Below, in pieces: positions 62,021 through 64,000 of a stretch of 64,000 nt of DNA. Position 1 is the first letter of the stretch. Each line of letters begins with the position of its first letter. This DNA comes from CAYUYV01 sp964561475 (GTDB taxonomy: Bacteria; Pseudomonadota; Alphaproteobacteria; JAJFIK01). Below the pieces are notes generated by a model. That model saw only the letters and a list, made by a program, of their open reading frames with translations, did no database searches and had not been told where the DNA came from. Position numbers and translations under genes: made by a program. The stretch is taken from positions 62,001 through 126,000 of the forward strand of contig CAZLPU010000001.1 in assembly GCA_964561475.1 (NCBI GenBank), given 5' to 3'.

Positions 62021-62926
62021 ATGAAGGATTTCAGCGGAAGACTTGCGGTCATCACCGGCGGCGGTGCGGGCATGGGCCGGGAGCTGGCCCGTCAACTCGC
62101 CGCAGAAGGGTGCAGTGTGGCCATGTGCGATGTTTCCGAAGCGGACATGCAGGGCACCATTGAACTGGCCATGACCGGCGCCCCCCAGGGCGTGAACGTC
62201 ACCGGCTTTGTGGCTGATGTTTCCCTGGAAGATCATCTGTCGGCCTTCCGGGATGACACCTTGGAGCGCCATGGCCTCGACCACATTCATCTTCTGTTCA
62301 ACAATGCCGGTATTGGCGGTGGGGGAAGTTTTGTCGCCGGTCCGCGGGCGAATTGGGAGCGGACCTTCGGCGTGTGCTGGTACGGCGTCTATTATGCCAC
62401 AAGGGTCTTCCTGCCCGCACTGATAAAGGCCGATGAGGCCCACATCATCAACACCAGTTCCGTCAACGGGTTCTGGGCCAGTCTCGGTCCTGACCGTCCC
62501 CACACAGCCTATTCGGCGGCGAAATTCGCGGTGAAGGGTTTCACCGAAGCCCTGATCACGGATTTACGCCAGAATGCACCCCATGTGAAAGCCAGCGTGG
62601 TGATGCCCGGCCATATCGGAACATCCATCGCACTCAACACCATGCGGGAATTCGGCGCCAACGCCGCCGGTGACATGCCGGACAATCAGACCCTCACCGA
62701 CGAACAGGCCAAGGTCTATGGAGAGCAGTTCCGGGACAATGCGGCCACCAGCTCCGAGGAAGCAGCCCGGATCATTCTTGACGGGGTGCGCCAGGACCAG
62801 TGGCGGATCCTGGTCGGGCAGGATGCCAAGGCCATCGATCAGGCCGTGCGGGCCAATCCCGAGGGCGCCTATGAGGCCGGTTTCGCGGACAAGATCTTTG
62901 AATTCCTGGTCAACGATCCAGCGTAA
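62021..62926 (+). CDS. Short-chain dehydrogenase/reductase (SDR)
   Basis: A 301-residue SDR with TGGGAGMGRELARQL, NNAGIGGGGS, NTSSVNGFWASLGPD, and the active-site Tyr164 and Lys168 (YSAAKFAVKG). The stretch between the active-site serine and tyrosine is a few residues longer than usual. A C-terminal extension (SSEEAARIILDGVRQDQWRILVGQDAKAID) is common in SDRs acting beside Baeyer-Villiger monooxygenases. The ATG at 62021 has GGGGAGG upstream. The BVMO gene follows 96 nt downstream on the same strand, so this enzyme could produce its ketone substrate. Confidence 0.9.
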   Translation: MKDFSGRLAVITGGGAGMGRELARQLAAEGCSVAMCDVSEADMQGTIELAMTGAPQGVNVTGFVADVSLEDHLSAFRDDTLERHGLDHIHLLFNNAGIGGGGSFVAGPRANWERTFGVCWYGVYYATRVFLPALIKADEAHIINTSSVNGFWASLGPDRPHTAYSAAKFAVKGFTEALITDLRQNAPHVKASVVMPGHIGTSIALNTMREFGANAAGDMPDNQTLTDEQAKVYGEQFRDNAATSSEEAARIILDGVRQDQWRILVGQDAKAIDQAVRANPEGAYEAGFADKIFEFLVNDPA

Positions 62927-63022
62927 GGGAACCAATCCCGGCGGGCCGGACTGGCACGCTGGAGCATGGATATGGCAGCCAGACACCGTCCGTGTGCGGT
63001 GCGGCAAGACGATTCGGAGAGC

Positions 63023-64000
63023 ATGATGTCAGAGACCCTCGATTTCAATCCTGATGATCTCAGAGAGAAGTACCGCCGCGAACGGGACAAGCGTCTGCGT
63101 CGGGACGGTAACGATCAGTACATCGAAGTGAAGGACAGCTTCGCCCACTATGTGGAAGACCCTTACGTGCCCGAGGGCTTCACCCGCGATCCGCTTTTCG
63201 ATGACACGGAAGTTATCGTGGTGGGCGGCGGCTTCGGAGGTCTCCTTGCCGCCGCGCGCCTGCGTGAGGCAGGCATCGACGACGTCCGGCTGATCGAGAA
63301 GGGCGGCGACTTCGGCGGCACCTGGTACTGGAACCGGTATCCCGGCGCGGCCTGCGATATCGAAAGCTATGTGTATCTGCCGCTCCTCGAGCAGACCGGC
63401 TACATCCCCGTGGAGAAATATTCCCGGGCCAATGAAATTCTGGAACACAGCCGCCGGATCGCCCGCCACTTCGACCTCTACGACAAGGCCTGTCTGCAGA
63501 CGGAAGTCACGGACATGCATTGGGATGAGCAGACCGCCCGTTGGGTGATCGAGACCAATCGGGGCGACCGGATGACCGCTCGCTTTGTGGTCATGTCCAA
63601 CGGTCCCCTCCATCGGCCCAAACTCCCGGGTATTCCGGGGATTGAGACCTTCAGGGGCCATTCCTTCCACACCAGCCGCTGGGACTATGACTACACCGGC
63701 GGTGACGCGGAAGGAAACCTCACCGGTCTGGCGGACAAAGTGGTGGGCATCATTGGCACCGGCGCCACCGCTGTTCAGTGTGTCCCCCATCTGGCGAAGG
63801 GCGCCAAGCACCTTTACGTGTTCCAGCGCACCCCGTCATCCATTGACGTGCGGAACAATCAGCCGACGGATCCGGAATGGGTCGATGGCCTGTTCCCGGG
63901 CTGGCAGAAGCGCCGGATGGACAACTTCAACATCCTGGTCTCCGGCGGCTACGCGTCGGAAGATCTGGTCAATGACGGCTGGACGGATATCATCCGTAAC
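63023..64000 (+). CDS. Baeyer-Villiger monooxygenase, N-terminal part (cut by right edge)
   Basis: Reading from the ATG at 63023, the frame stays open for 326 codons to the window end. The N-terminal extension (DPDD-like LREKYRRERDKRLRRDGNDQY) matches cyclododecanone, cyclopentadecanone and steroid monooxygenases. FAD binding follows in VVGGGFGG near residue 67 and GGTWYWNRYPGAACD near 100. The BVMO fingerprint F-R-G-x3-H-x3-W-D is at 210-221, and GTGATAVQ near 246 begins the NADPH domain. It would convert a cyclic or long-chain ketone to an ester or lactone. It lies after an SDR gene, a common pairing. The C-terminal part lies outside the window. Confidence 0.9.
   Translation, partial: MMSETLDFNPDDLREKYRRERDKRLRRDGNDQYIEVKDSFAHYVEDPYVPEGFTRDPLFDDTEVIVVGGGFGGLLAAARLREAGIDDVRLIEKGGDFGGTWYWNRYPGAACDIESYVYLPLLEQTGYIPVEKYSRANEILEHSRRIARHFDLYDKACLQTEVTDMHWDEQTARWVIETNRGDRMTARFVVMSNGPLHRPKLPGIPGIETFRGHSFHTSRWDYDYTGGDAEGNLTGLADKVVGIIGTGATAVQCVPHLAKGAKHLYVFQRTPSSIDVRNNQPTDPEWVDGLFPGWQKRRMDNFNILVSGGYASEDLVNDGWTDIIRN

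Overview
The window is GC-rich (by eye about 62-65% G+C), gene-dense bacterial DNA. Its gene families point to an aerobic alphaproteobacterium: a CYP153-type alkane hydroxylase P450, two Baeyer-Villiger monooxygenases, a SelD fused to an FAD oxidoreductase next to SelU, formate-tetrahydrofolate ligase, and several crotonase, MaoC and CoA-transferase genes. The order or genus cannot be fixed from the sequence. No rRNA, tRNA, CRISPR array or complete insertion sequence was seen. About 48 protein genes are supported; the first and last are cut by the window edges.

Layout. 1-6661: the end of a D-lactate-dehydrogenase-like gene, then a surface-polysaccharide cluster (sulfotransferase, four glycosyltransferases, UDP-glucuronate 4-epimerase). 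7183-10187: a crotonase and a GH3 beta-glucosidase, convergent. 10921-17194: four co-directional genes, CYP153, a fused alpha/beta 2-oxoacid dehydrogenase E1, a FabD-like acyltransferase overlapping it by 4 nt, and an EthA-like Baeyer-Villiger monooxygenase. 17448-24341: a 2297-residue repetitive secreted protein (two beta-helix modules, six regular Calx-beta repeats, a cadherin-like domain, a C-terminal RTX block).

24415-28080 is the odd region. It holds an unrecognised 554-residue gene whose 5' half is much more AT-rich than its 3' half, a 79-residue gene with its own terminator, and about 1.3 kb of AT-rich DNA with strong hairpins but no convincing gene. 28081-38075 returns to host-like DNA: SDR plus TetR regulator, SelD fusion and SelU, a membrane protein, fhs, a PiuC-type dioxygenase and two small secreted proteins.

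38195-47375 is a catabolic block: HpcH/HpaI aldolase, two D-2-hydroxyacid dehydrogenases, an FMN 2-hydroxyacid dehydrogenase, a ThDP enzyme, a class III CoA-transferase, a crotonase and two hot-dog dehydratases. Together they suggest CoA-linked breakdown of a 2-hydroxy or 2-oxo acid. 47495-64000 carries a formylglycine-generating-type enzyme, a GMC oxidoreductase, an MFS transporter, a hydrolase/SDR/MDR trio, proBA behind a clear terminator, an EmrAB-like efflux pair, a methyltransferase, and an SDR followed by a second Baeyer-Villiger monooxygenase that runs off the right edge.

Overall the window combines oxidative attack on hydrocarbons or ketones (P450, BVMOs, SDRs, GMC, hydrolase) with acyl-CoA processing (crotonases, MaoC, CoA-transferase) and cell-surface functions (sulfated polysaccharide, giant RTX protein). 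That functional synthesis is inference.
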